From NCBI GenBank assembly GCA_026419405.1, contig JANZZL010000120.1:1-64000 (forward strand): 64,000 nucleotides of DNA, read 5' to 3'. Position numbers and translations under genes: made by a program. Under the pieces are notes generated by a model. That model did no database searches, was not told the origin of the DNA, and worked only from the letters and a program-made list of their open reading frames with translations. Positions 57,619 through 64,000 of this stretch are shown here, one piece after another. The stretch's first letter is position 1. Every line of letters begins with the position of its first letter. The DNA is from Paracoccaceae bacterium (GTDB lineage Bacteria; Pseudomonadota; Alphaproteobacteria; Rhodobacterales; Rhodobacteraceae).

Positions 57619-58662
57619 TCAGCTCTCGGGGGCAGCCATGCCGGCGCCCGAGGTCACCGCCTGCTGGACCTCGGCGCGCTTGTCGTCGGGCAGGACGACG
57701 AGGCCGCGCTCCTGCAGGTAGCCGCCCGGACCCATCGCATCCTCGGACATGTATTCGGCGATGAACTCGTTCAGGCCGGGGATCACGCCGCGATGGGCGT
57801 TCTTGATGTAGATGTAGAGCGGCCGGGAGATCGGGTAGTCGAAGCTGCCGATCGTCTCCTGGTTGGCCTCGACGCCGTTGATCTTCACGTCCTTCAGCTT
57901 GTCGAGGTTCTCGTAGAGGAACGAGTAGCCGAAGATGCCGAGCGCGTTCGGATCGGCCTCAAGCCGCTGCACGATCAGGTTGTCGTTCTCGCCGGCCTCG
58001 ACGAAGGGGCCGTCCTGGCGCATCCGCGAGCAGTTCTCCTTGACCCAGTCGCCGTCGAAGCCGCCGTTCTTGACGTAGTCGAGCTCCTCGCAGCCGGCGT
58101 GCATCGCCAGCTCCACGAAGGCGTCGCGCGTGCCCGAGGTCGGGGGCGGGCCGTAGACCAGGATCGGCGTCGCCGGCAGGTCGGGGTTGATCTCGTTCCA
58201 GGACTTGTAGGGGTTGTCCACCCACTCGCCGTTGACCGGCACCTGCGCCGCGAGCGCCAGGTAGACCTCGGAGAGCGTGAGATCCCAGTCCACCTCGCTC
58301 GCGCGCGAGACGGCGATCGAGAGCCCGTCGTAGCCGATCAGCGCCTCGGAGATGTCGGTCACGCCGTTCTGCTGGCAGAGCTCGTATTCCGACTTCTTCA
58401 TCGCGCGCGAGGCGCCGGTGATGTCGGGATGCTCGGCGCCGACGCCGGCGCAGAAGACCTGCATGCCGCCGCCCGTTCCGGTCGATTCGACGACGGGCGC
58501 CACGCCGCCCTGGTTGGCGAACTCCTCCGCCACGGCCTGCGTGTAGGGGAACACGGTCGAGGAACCGACGATGCGGATCTGCTCGCGCGACTGGGCGTTG
58601 GCCAGGCCGGCCGACGCCGCCGCGAGCGCAAGCGCCGAGACGGTGATCGTGGTCAGTTTCAT
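57619..58662 (-). CDS. pstS: Phosphate-binding periplasmic protein PstS
   Basis: PstS is the high-affinity phosphate receptor of the importer. The 347-residue protein has a signal peptide (cut after ANAQS near residue 22), IRIVGSSTVFPYTQAVAEEF near the mature start, the phosphate-contact TGTGGGMQVFC and ITGASRAMK segments, and PPTSGTRDAFVE. I chose the ATG at 58662 with AGGAG 7 bases upstream; upstream in-frame starts would precede the signal peptide. Three PHO-box repeats lie 86-114 bases upstream. Confidence 0.96.
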   Translation of the reverse strand: MKLTTITVSALALAAASAGLANAQSREQIRIVGSSTVFPYTQAVAEEFANQGGVAPVVESTGTGGGMQVFCAGVGAEHPDITGASRAMKKSEYELCQQNGVTDISEALIGYDGLSIAVSRASEVDWDLTLSEVYLALAAQVPVNGEWVDNPYKSWNEINPDLPATPILVYGPPPTSGTRDAFVELAMHAGCEELDYVKNGGFDGDWVKENCSRMRQDGPFVEAGENDNLIVQRLEADPNALGIFGYSFLYENLDKLKDVKINGVEANQETIGSFDYPISRPLYIYIKNAHRGVIPGLNEFIAEYMSEDAMGPGGYLQERGLVVLPDDKRAEVQQAVTSGAGMAAPES

Positions 58663-58747
58663 GAGGGCAGCTCCTGCGTTGTGCAATGACGGACCGCGAC
58701 GCGGCCGCGGTCTCGGCGCCGGTGTAGTGGCCTCGGGCAATGGTTTT

Positions 58748-58776
58748 GTGACAGTCATGTAACAGTTCGATGACAG
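58748..58776 (-). promoter_or_regulatory. PHO box with three 11-base repeats
   Basis: On the minus strand CTGTCAT (from 58776), CTGTTAC (from 58765) and CTGTCAC (from 58754) recur at exact 11-base steps with AT-rich spacers. This is the binding pattern of PhoB dimers (consensus CTGTCAT). It lies upstream of pstS and should drive pstSCAB-phoU-phoB under phosphate limitation. Confidence 0.9.
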
Positions 58777-58847
58777 CAGGCCCGGGCGTCGCACAGGATC
58801 TGCCGGCGCCCGCCCCGCATCCGCCGGGGCGGCGACGGGCCGCCCGC

Positions 58848-59909
58848 TCAGCCGGCGGCCGGGCCCGAGGGCGGCCCCGCCTGCGGCAGGATCACCGAGA
58901 ACACCGCCCCCTGCCCCTTCTCGCTCCAGATCGCCAGCCGCCCGCGATGCCGGCTGACGATGTGCTTGACGATCGCCAGGCCGAGCCCGGTGCCGCCTTC
59001 GGAGCGCGAGCGGTGATTGTCGATGCGGTAGAACCGCTCGGTCAGGCGCGGGATGTGGATCGGGTCGAATCCCTCGCCCTGATCCGCCACGTCGATCCGC
59101 ACCGCGTCGGTCCTGAGCGCCGGATCGCGCCCGATCTCGGTGACCGTCAGCGCGACGACCTTGCCCGAGGCGCCGTACTTCAGCGCGTTCTCGATCAGGT
59201 TGGCGAAGACCTGCGTGAGCTGGTCGGCATCACCGATCACCGCCAGGCCGGGCTCGGCGCCCGCCACCGTGATCTCGACCCCGCGCTCCTCGGCCTGCGG
59301 CCGCAGCGGCGCGACCACTCCGGCGAGCAGCGGCGCGATCTCGACCCGGCCGGTGGGCCGCACGCGCTCCTCGCCCTCGACGCGGGTGAGCGACAGCAGG
59401 TCGTCCACCAGACGGCTCATCCGCCCCGCCTCGCGCTCCATGATCGCGAGGAAGCGGTCGCGCACCGCCGCGTCGTCGCGCGCCGCGCCCCGCAGCGTCT
59501 CGATGAAGCCGATCAGCGCGGTCAGCGGCGTCTTGAGCTCGTGGCTGACGTTCGCCACGAAGTCGCGCCGCATCCGTTCCGCCGCCTCGGTCGCGGTCTC
59601 GTCGGTGAAGCTGATCAGCGCCCCCTGCCCCGCCGGCAGCGGCGCGGCGTGCACGCGCCAGCGTGATTCCCGCCCGCGATCGGTCGCAAGGTGCATCGCC
59701 TCCGCGGCGGTGCCGCGGCGCAGCGCCGTGTCGATGCAGTCGACGAGCCCCGGCGCCCGCAGCGCCAGCATGTAGTGCCGGCCCTCGCCGTCGGTGCCGA
59801 AGAGCTGGCGCGCCGCAGGGTTCGCGGCGCGGATGCGCGCATCGGCGCCGATCAGGATCGCCGGCAGGGGCAGCGCGTCGAGAAGGACTCGGGCTTCCGC
59901 GAGGATCAT
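58848..59909 (-). CDS. phoR: Phosphate regulon sensor kinase PhoR, no membrane segment
   Basis: The 353-residue kinase has a PAS domain (about 8-110), the phospho-acceptor His123 in NVSHELKTPLTALIGF, the N box VFANLIENALKYG, the G1 box VADQGEGFDP and the G2 box GGTGLGLAIVKHIVSRHRG, which identify the PhoR branch. Unlike E. coli PhoR there is no N-terminal membrane helix, so contact with the Pst complex must go through PhoU or the PAS domain. The 185-base gap to pstS contains the PHO boxes, so phoR is probably transcribed separately. Confidence 0.93.
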   Translation of the reverse strand: MILAEARVLLDALPLPAILIGADARIRAANPAARQLFGTDGEGRHYMLALRAPGLVDCIDTALRRGTAAEAMHLATDRGRESRWRVHAAPLPAGQGALISFTDETATEAAERMRRDFVANVSHELKTPLTALIGFIETLRGAARDDAAVRDRFLAIMEREAGRMSRLVDDLLSLTRVEGEERVRPTGRVEIAPLLAGVVAPLRPQAEERGVEITVAGAEPGLAVIGDADQLTQVFANLIENALKYGASGKVVALTVTEIGRDPALRTDAVRIDVADQGEGFDPIHIPRLTERFYRIDNHRSRSEGGTGLGLAIVKHIVSRHRGRLAIWSEKGQGAVFSVILPQAGPPSGPAAG

Positions 59910-59930
59910 CGGACAAATCCCCACAAACAG

Positions 59931-59980
59931 TTGAAAATTCCGGAACGCGAAATAGAGTGTGCTGCGGCCCTGAAATGCAA
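59931..59980. promoter_or_regulatory. Overlapping divergent promoters for phoR and the 60092 gene
   Basis: On the minus strand TTGCAT (59980-59975) and CTCTAT (59957-59952) are 17 bases apart, leading to phoR. On the plus strand TTGAAA (59931-59936) and TAGAGT (59953-59958) are 16 bases apart, leading to the 60092 gene. The two -10 elements share almost the same bases, so the promoters should exclude each other. Confidence 0.45.
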
Positions 59981-60091
59981 GCTTAAGTGGAATCTCGGGT
60001 ACGGGTCCGGTTCGTCGGGTGCGCCTTCCGAGCGCATTGCGGGAGAGTCGGACCGCACGCGCCCGACTGGAAGGAGACGAGCGGAGCCCCG

Positions 60092-60484
60092 ATGCCAGCC
60101 GGCACCACGCCCCAAGAACAGACCGGCCCGAGGGCACCGGAAACCCGCATTCTCTTCGTCAGCCACCTGCCGGGCTGGCGCGGCCCTGACCCCGACGTCA
60201 GCCGCGGACGATTCGGGCAGGACATCGGGGTGGTGGACTTCTCCGCGGTCGACGCCGTCCTGCTCAGCACCTTCGATCCGCACTTCGTCGTCTCCCCCAT
60301 CCTCACGCCGGGCTTCGACATCATCGACCTCGCGCTCCGGCTCTGGCAGCTCCGCTACCGCGGCGCCTACCGCATCCTCACCGACAAGCCCCTGCCCGAC
60401 CCCGGCCTCGTCCTGCGCGAGGTGCGCGCCCAGTGCCCCGGCCTCGACGTCGATCTCATCCCGCGCGACGCCCTGCTCGGCTGA
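60092..60484 (+). CDS. Hypothetical protein, 130 residues
   Basis: I do not recognise a family. The product is soluble with no signal peptide. It has a Pro/Thr-rich start, then an alternating strand/helix body (TRILFVSHLPGWRG, VVDFSAVDAVLLSTFDPHFV, FDIIDLALRLWQLRYRGAY, LVLREVRAQCPGLDVDLIPR) that looks like a small alpha/beta fold, perhaps receiver-like without the phospho-acceptor pattern. I chose the ATG at 60092 with GGAG upstream. It is divergent from phoR with overlapping promoters, which hints at a link to phosphate signalling but does not prove it. Confidence 0.65.
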   Translation: MPAGTTPQEQTGPRAPETRILFVSHLPGWRGPDPDVSRGRFGQDIGVVDFSAVDAVLLSTFDPHFVVSPILTPGFDIIDLALRLWQLRYRGAYRILTDKPLPDPGLVLREVRAQCPGLDVDLIPRDALLG

Positions 60485-60491
60485 GGCGGTC

Positions 60492-61013
60492 TCAGAGGCG
60501 GCTCAGCGTGGCGGCGAACCGGCGGGCGCGTTCCCGGTAGTGCCGCGCCGAGTCCCGCAGGCGCGCGATCTCGTCCGGGGTCAGCGCGCGACGCACCATG
60601 CCGGGTGCGCCGATCACCAGGCTGCCATCGGGGATCTCCTTGCCTTCGGTCACCAGCGCCCCGGCGCCAATCAGGCAGTTGCGGCCGATGCGCGCGCCGT
60701 TCAGCACCGTCGCCCCCATGCCGATCAGGCTCTCGTCGCCGACCGTGCAGCCGTGCAGCATGGCCTTGTGGCCGATCGTGCAGTCGCGCCCGAGGCTCAG
60801 GGGGTAGCCCATGTCGGTGTGCAGGACGCAGTTCTCCTGCAGGTTCGTCCCCTCGCCCACCGTGATCGGCTCGTTGTCGCCCCTGAGCGTCGCGCCGAAC
60901 CAGACCGAGGCGCCGGCGCCGAGGATCACCCGCCCGATCACGTTGGCGTCCGGCGCCACCCAGGCATCGGGGGCAAGTTCGGGGACCAGGTCCCCCAGGG
61001 CATAGACGGTCAT
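60492..61013 (-). CDS. Gamma-carbonic-anhydrase-like hexapeptide protein
   Basis: The 173-residue product is a left-handed beta-helix with many hexapeptide repeats ([22 protein letters not shown] onward). Three His residues (His65 in CVLHTDMG, His81 and His86 in [11 protein letters not shown]) sit as the zinc ligands of the gamma-carbonic anhydrase/YrdA family. Enzyme activity in this branch is often weak or absent. The ATG at 61013 overlaps the gmk stop, so it is coupled to gmk and yicC. Confidence 0.9.
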   Translation of the reverse strand: MTVYALGDLVPELAPDAWVAPDANVIGRVILGAGASVWFGATLRGDNEPITVGEGTNLQENCVLHTDMGYPLSLGRDCTIGHKAMLHGCTVGDESLIGMGATVLNGARIGRNCLIGAGALVTEGKEIPDGSLVIGAPGMVRRALTPDEIARLRDSARHYRERARRFAATLSRL

Positions 61014-61678
61014 CGGCGTCCCTCGAATTCGGCGTTGAGCTGGCGGACGAAGTCGGCCAGCCCCGGCCGGCGGATCCGGCGCAGGCGCTCGGCGGTGAGG
61101 ATCGTGCGCAGGTCGGCCTCGCAGGCGTCGAGATCGCGGTTGACCAGCACGTAGTCGTATTCCGCCCAGTGGCTGATCTCGGCCTCGGACTTCGCCATCC
61201 TGCCACGGATCACCGCGTCGCTGTCCTGCCCGCGGCTGCGCAGGCGGCGTTCGAGCTCGGCGATCGAGGGCGGCAGCAGGAAGATCGAGACGACGTCGTC
61301 GCGCATCGCCTGCCTGATCTGCTGTCCGCCCTGCCAGTCGATGTCGAACAGCGTGTCCTGGCCCCGCGCCATCGCCTCCTCGACCGGCGCGCGGGGGCTG
61401 CCATAGAGGTTGCCGAAGACCTCGGCGTGCTCGAGCATCTCGCCCGCCGCGACCATGGCCTCGAACTGCTCGCGGGTGCGGAAATGGTATTCGCGGCCGT
61501 CCTGCTCTCCCGGCCGCGGCGGGCGCGTGGTGGCCGAGACCGAGAACCTGATCGAGGGATCCCAGGCCATCAGCCGGCGGGCGAGCGTGGATTTCCCCGC
61601 GCCGGAGGGCGAGGAGAGGATGATCAGGAGGCCCCTGCGCGCCTCGGGCGCCGGGGCGGTGCTGGCGGATGCGGTCAT
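61010..61678 (-). CDS. gmk: Guanylate kinase
   Basis: Gmk converts GMP to GDP with ATP. The 222-residue protein has the P-loop [10 protein letters not shown] (23-32), the GMP-binding [21 protein letters not shown] and [14 protein letters not shown] segments, and [11 protein letters not shown]. The ATG at 61678 overlaps the yicC stop. The yicC-gmk order is common in bacteria. Confidence 0.96.
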   Translation of the reverse strand: MTASASTAPAPEARRGLLIILSSPSGAGKSTLARRLMAWDPSIRFSVSATTRPPRPGEQDGREYHFRTREQFEAMVAAGEMLEHAEVFGNLYGSPRAPVEEAMARGQDTLFDIDWQGGQQIRQAMRDDVVSIFLLPPSIAELERRLRSRGQDSDAVIRGRMAKSEAEISHWAEYDYVLVNRDLDACEADLRTILTAERLRRIRRPGLADFVRQLNAEFEGRR

Positions 61679-62568
61679 TGGACGTTCTGCACCTGCTCGC
61701 GCATCTGGTCGATCACCGCCTTCAGCTCCAGCGCGACGCGGGTGAGCCCGGCGTGGTTGGCCTTGGCGGCGAGGGTATTGGCCTCGCGGTTGAACTCCTG
61801 CGCGAGGAAGTCGAGCCGGCGGCCCACCGGCTCGCCCTCGCACAGCAGGGCGCGCGCCGCGGCGACATGCGCCTTCAGCCGGTCGATCTCCTCGGTCACG
61901 TCGGTCCTGACGGCGAGCAGCGCGAGCTCCTGCGCCACGCGCGCCGCGTCGGCCCCCTCGGCCCCCTCCATCACCCGGGCAAGCGCGGCACGGAAGGCCT
62001 CGGCCTGCTGCGGCGCCCGGGCGCGCGCCGCGTCGGCCGCCTCGGCCGCCAGCGCCTCGATCCGGGCGACCTGTCCCGTCAGGATCTCGTGCAGGGCGCG
62101 CCCCTCGGCCTGGCGCATCGACTTCAGCGCGTCGAGCACATGCCCGAGATCGGCGATCAGCGCGGCCCGCAGCGCGTCGCCGTCGGCGGCGGCCGGTGCC
62201 GCGCTGTCGAGCACCCCGCGCAGGCCCAGGATCTCGGCGGCCGAGCTGTCGCGGAGCGCGACGCCCCGCGCCGCGGCGGCCGCCGTGACCTCGGCCAGCG
62301 CGGCGAGCGCGCGGGCGAGCCCCTCGGGGTCGATCGCCGGCGACGCGGCGCCCGGCGCGCGGTCGAGCCGCAGCGAGACGGTGAGATTGCCGCGCGCGAA
62401 GCGGGCCGCCACCTCGGCGCGGACGGCCGCCTCGAGCCCCTCGATGCCTTCGGGCAGCCTGAGCCGCAGGTCCAGCCCCTTGCCGTTGACGCTGCGCGCC
62501 TCCCACGTCCAGGACTGCCCCTCGCCCTCGCCCGTGCGGGTGGCAAAGCCGGTCATCGACTCGAGCAC
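61675..62568 (-). CDS. yicC: YicC family endoribonuclease-like protein
   Basis: YicC-type proteins are stress-linked and are reported to be endoribonucleases in E. coli and Bacillus. The 297-residue product has the N-terminal [26 protein letters not shown] and the C-terminal DUF1732 region with [22 protein letters not shown] chose the GTG at 62568, which has GAAGGG 6 bases upstream and gives the usual few residues before SMTGFA. The ATG at 62556 is the alternative. Confidence 0.92.
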   Translation of the reverse strand: MLESMTGFATRTGEGEGQSWTWEARSVNGKGLDLRLRLPEGIEGLEAAVRAEVAARFARGNLTVSLRLDRAPGAASPAIDPEGLARALAALAEVTAAAAARGVALRDSSAAEILGLRGVLDSAAPAAADGDALRAALIADLGHVLDALKSMRQAEGRALHEILTGQVARIEALAAEAADAARARAPQQAEAFRAALARVMEGAEGADAARVAQELALLAVRTDVTEEIDRLKAHVAAARALLCEGEPVGRRLDFLAQEFNREANTLAAKANHAGLTRVALELKAVIDQMREQVQNVQ

Positions 62569-62569
62569 G

Positions 62570-62585
62570 GTTAACCCTTCGTGAA
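62570..62585. promoter_or_regulatory. CtrA-like motif upstream of yicC
   Basis: TTAA-CCCTTCG-TGAA (62571-62585, plus strand) differs by one base from the CtrA pattern TTAA-N7-TTAA. It lies next to the yicC ribosome-binding site and partly overlaps it. The same 11-base word TTAACCCTTCG occurs at 30626-30636 beside the A/B palindrome. Confidence 0.3.
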
Positions 62586-62718
62586 GAAACGCCGCGAGAT
62601 CCGCCCCGTCTATGGCATGGTAACAGACAGCTAAGCAATCGGGGCGGCGCAGGCGCAGCGGCGATGCCTCGCCCCGCCGGTTGCGGCCGAGGCAACTGCG
62701 GGGGGGAGGGCTCTGTCG

Positions 62719-63384
62719 ATGCGCGTCGCGGGCGGTCGGGGAAGCGGCGGGGAAGTCGTGAACCTTGCGGATCGTGCCGATGCCGGCCCGGCCGGACATC
62801 CGGCCCTGGCGCGGCTCTGGCGCTACTGGCAGGCGCTGCGCCGGCCGGGCGTGCTGCCCGACCGGGCGGCGGTCGATCCGCGCCGGATCGAGGACGTGCT
62901 CGAATTCGCCTTCGTCGCCGAGCGCATCGCGCCGGGAGAGGTGCGCCTGCGGGTCGCGGGCTCGCATCTGGCGGCGCTGTTCGGCTGCGAGGTCAGGGGG
63001 ATGCCGCTTTCCGCCTTCATCCTGCCCCAGGCGCGGGCCGACGTGGCCGCTGCGGTCGAGGCCGCGGTCGCGCATCCGGCCATGGTCGCCCTCTCGCTCG
63101 AGTCGCCGGCCGCCTTCGGCTGCCCGCAGCTTCGCGCCGGCCTTCTCGTCCTGCCGCTGTCCGACGAGCGGGGCCAGGTGTCGCGCGTGCTCGGCGGCCT
63201 CGCGGCCGAAGGGTCCGTCGGCCGCGCGCCCCGGCGCTTCCGCCTTCTCGGCGCGCGCGTCACGCCCTGCGCCCGGGACGGGGCGGGCAGCCCCCTGCCC
63301 CCCTCCGCCGGTGCCGCCGGCCGCGCCCCTGCGGCGCCGGCGCGGCGCGCGCCGGTCCTCCGGCTCGTCCACTCGCGCCCCTGA
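62719..63384 (+). CDS. PAS-domain protein (PAS_5/DUF1457-type)
   Basis: The 221-residue product has a single PAS-like domain (about 28-160). Its words [38 protein letters not shown] and [14 protein letters not shown] are typical of the PAS_5 family of alphaproteobacteria. No output domain follows; the tail is Pro/Ala-rich and probably disordered. GGGGGAGGG precedes the ATG. It is divergent from yicC and convergent with the DAHP synthase gene. The ligand and role are unknown. Confidence 0.82.
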   Translation: MRVAGGRGSGGEVVNLADRADAGPAGHPALARLWRYWQALRRPGVLPDRAAVDPRRIEDVLEFAFVAERIAPGEVRLRVAGSHLAALFGCEVRGMPLSAFILPQARADVAAAVEAAVAHPAMVALSLESPAAFGCPQLRAGLLVLPLSDERGQVSRVLGGLAAEGSVGRAPRRFRLLGARVTPCARDGAGSPLPPSAGAAGRAPAAPARRAPVLRLVHSRP

Positions 63385-63425
63385 TCGCGGGCGGCGGCCG
63401 GCGGGCCGGCCGGCCCGTCCGCCGG

Positions 63426-64000
63426 TCAGCCCTGGGCGGCGGCGGCGCGGGCCAGCTCCCGGCGCTCGGAGATCTCCTCGGCGATCAGGAAGGCGAGCTC
63501 CAGCGCCTGGCTGGCGTTGAGCCGCGGGTCGCAGGCGGTGTGGTAGCGGTCGGAGAGGTCCTCCTCGCTCCCCGCGCGGCCCCCGCCGGTGCACTCGGTC
63601 ACGTCCTTGCCGGTCATCTCGAAATGCACGCCGCCGGGCACGGTGCCTTCGGCGTTGTGGATGTCGAAGAACTCGCGCACCTCGCGCAGCACGCTCTCGA
63701 AGGGCCGGGTCTTGTAGCCGGTCGCCGACTTGATCGTGTTGCCGTGCATCGGGTCGCAGGACCAGAGCACCTTCGCCCCCTCCTCCTGCACGGCGCGGAT
63801 CAGCCGCGGCAGGTGGTCGCCGACCTTGCCCGCGCCGAACCGGGCGATCAGCGTCAGCCGGCCCGGCTCGTTCTCGGGGTTGAGCTTGCGCATCAGCACC
63901 TTGAGGTCATCGGTGGTGAGCGAGGGCCCGCACTTCAGCCCGATGGGGTTCTGCACGCCGCGGCAGAATTCCACATGCGCGCCGTCGGGCTGGCGGGTGC
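63426..64000 (-). CDS. Class II DAHP synthase (3' part, runs off the window)
   Basis: This enzyme makes 3-deoxy-D-arabino-heptulosonate 7-phosphate, the first step of the shikimate pathway. The visible C-terminal 190 or so residues have [69 protein letters not shown] and [21 protein letters not shown], which are signature segments of the plant-like type II class. The reading frame continues past base 64000, so the start is not in the window. Confidence 0.95.
   Translation of the reverse strand, partial: TRQPDGAHVEFCRGVQNPIGLKCGPSLTTDDLKVLMRKLNPENEPGRLTLIARFGAGKVGDHLPRLIRAVQEEGAKVLWSCDPMHGNTIKSATGYKTRPFESVLREVREFFDIHNAEGTVPGGVHFEMTGKDVTECTGGGRAGSEEDLSDRYHTACDPRLNASQALELAFLIAEEISERRELARAAAAQG

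Overview
The window is high-GC chromosomal DNA with tightly packed genes. It most likely comes from an alphaproteobacterium of the Rhodobacteraceae/Paracoccaceae group. The main grounds are the conserved block dusB(nifR3)-ntrB-ntrC-ntrY-ntrX-trkA-trkH-hfq-hflX, an NtrC that lacks the sigma-54 contact loop (a Rhodobacter-group trait), a fused ispDF gene, and a circularly permuted two-piece tmRNA. A phoR-pstSCAB-phoU-phoB operon and an Irr-type palindrome also fit. No insertion sequence, phage gene, CRISPR array, rRNA or tRNA was recognised.

Layout. 0.2-5.3 kb: prfC and katG (minus strand), with lipA divergent from katG and an Irr/ICE-like palindrome between them. 5.3-8.4 kb: three tandem outer-membrane beta-barrel genes. 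8.5-10.9 kb: a dihaem cytochrome c and a cytochrome c', divergent from a LysR regulator. 10.9-14.6 kb: hpt, a COQ10/START protein, and an overlapping ispDF-pgpA-pncC operon. 14.8-26.7 kb: the nitrogen two-component block, K+ uptake, Hfq and HflX. 26.7-30.1 kb: a penicillin-acylase-type Ntn hydrolase and a beta-hydroxyacid dehydrogenase. 30.2-30.5 kb: ssrA, found through its tag reading frame. 30.8-33.0 kb: two tandem PotD-like binding proteins without permeases. 33.2-37.0 kb: a methyltransferase, a DUF2182-DUF1326 pair, a DinB protein and acuI. 37.0-37.9 kb: a GC-extreme stretch with no recognisable gene. 37.9-43.3 kb: typA, icd, a 43-codon entericidin-like lipoprotein and a YejA-like binding protein. 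43.4 kb: a small-RNA gene with its own promoter and terminator. 43.8-49.3 kb: bdhA and a patatin, small membrane proteins, psuK-psuG and a DUF1330 protein. 49.4-51.2 kb: rpsB-tsf behind a folded leader. 51.5-52.6 kb: an orphan LuxR regulator and a dif-like 28-mer. 52.6-59.9 kb: the complete Pho regulon operon with three PHO-box repeats. 60-64 kb: an unknown protein, a gamma-carbonic-anhydrase-like protein, gmk, yicC, a PAS protein and the 3' part of a class II DAHP synthase gene.

How the parts work together. NtrBC/NtrYX sense nitrogen status. PhoR/PhoB with PstSCAB-PhoU senses and imports phosphate. tmRNA, HflX, TypA and RF3 all serve ribosome rescue or translation under stress. bdhA with the patatin suggests turnover of polyhydroxybutyrate. 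Many adjacent genes overlap by four bases (ATGA/GTGA), which marks translationally coupled operons. The least explained items are the paired palindromic repeats next to ssrA and between typA and icd, the folded rpsB leader, the dif-like site, the DUF2182/DUF1326 cassette and the beta-barrel cluster.
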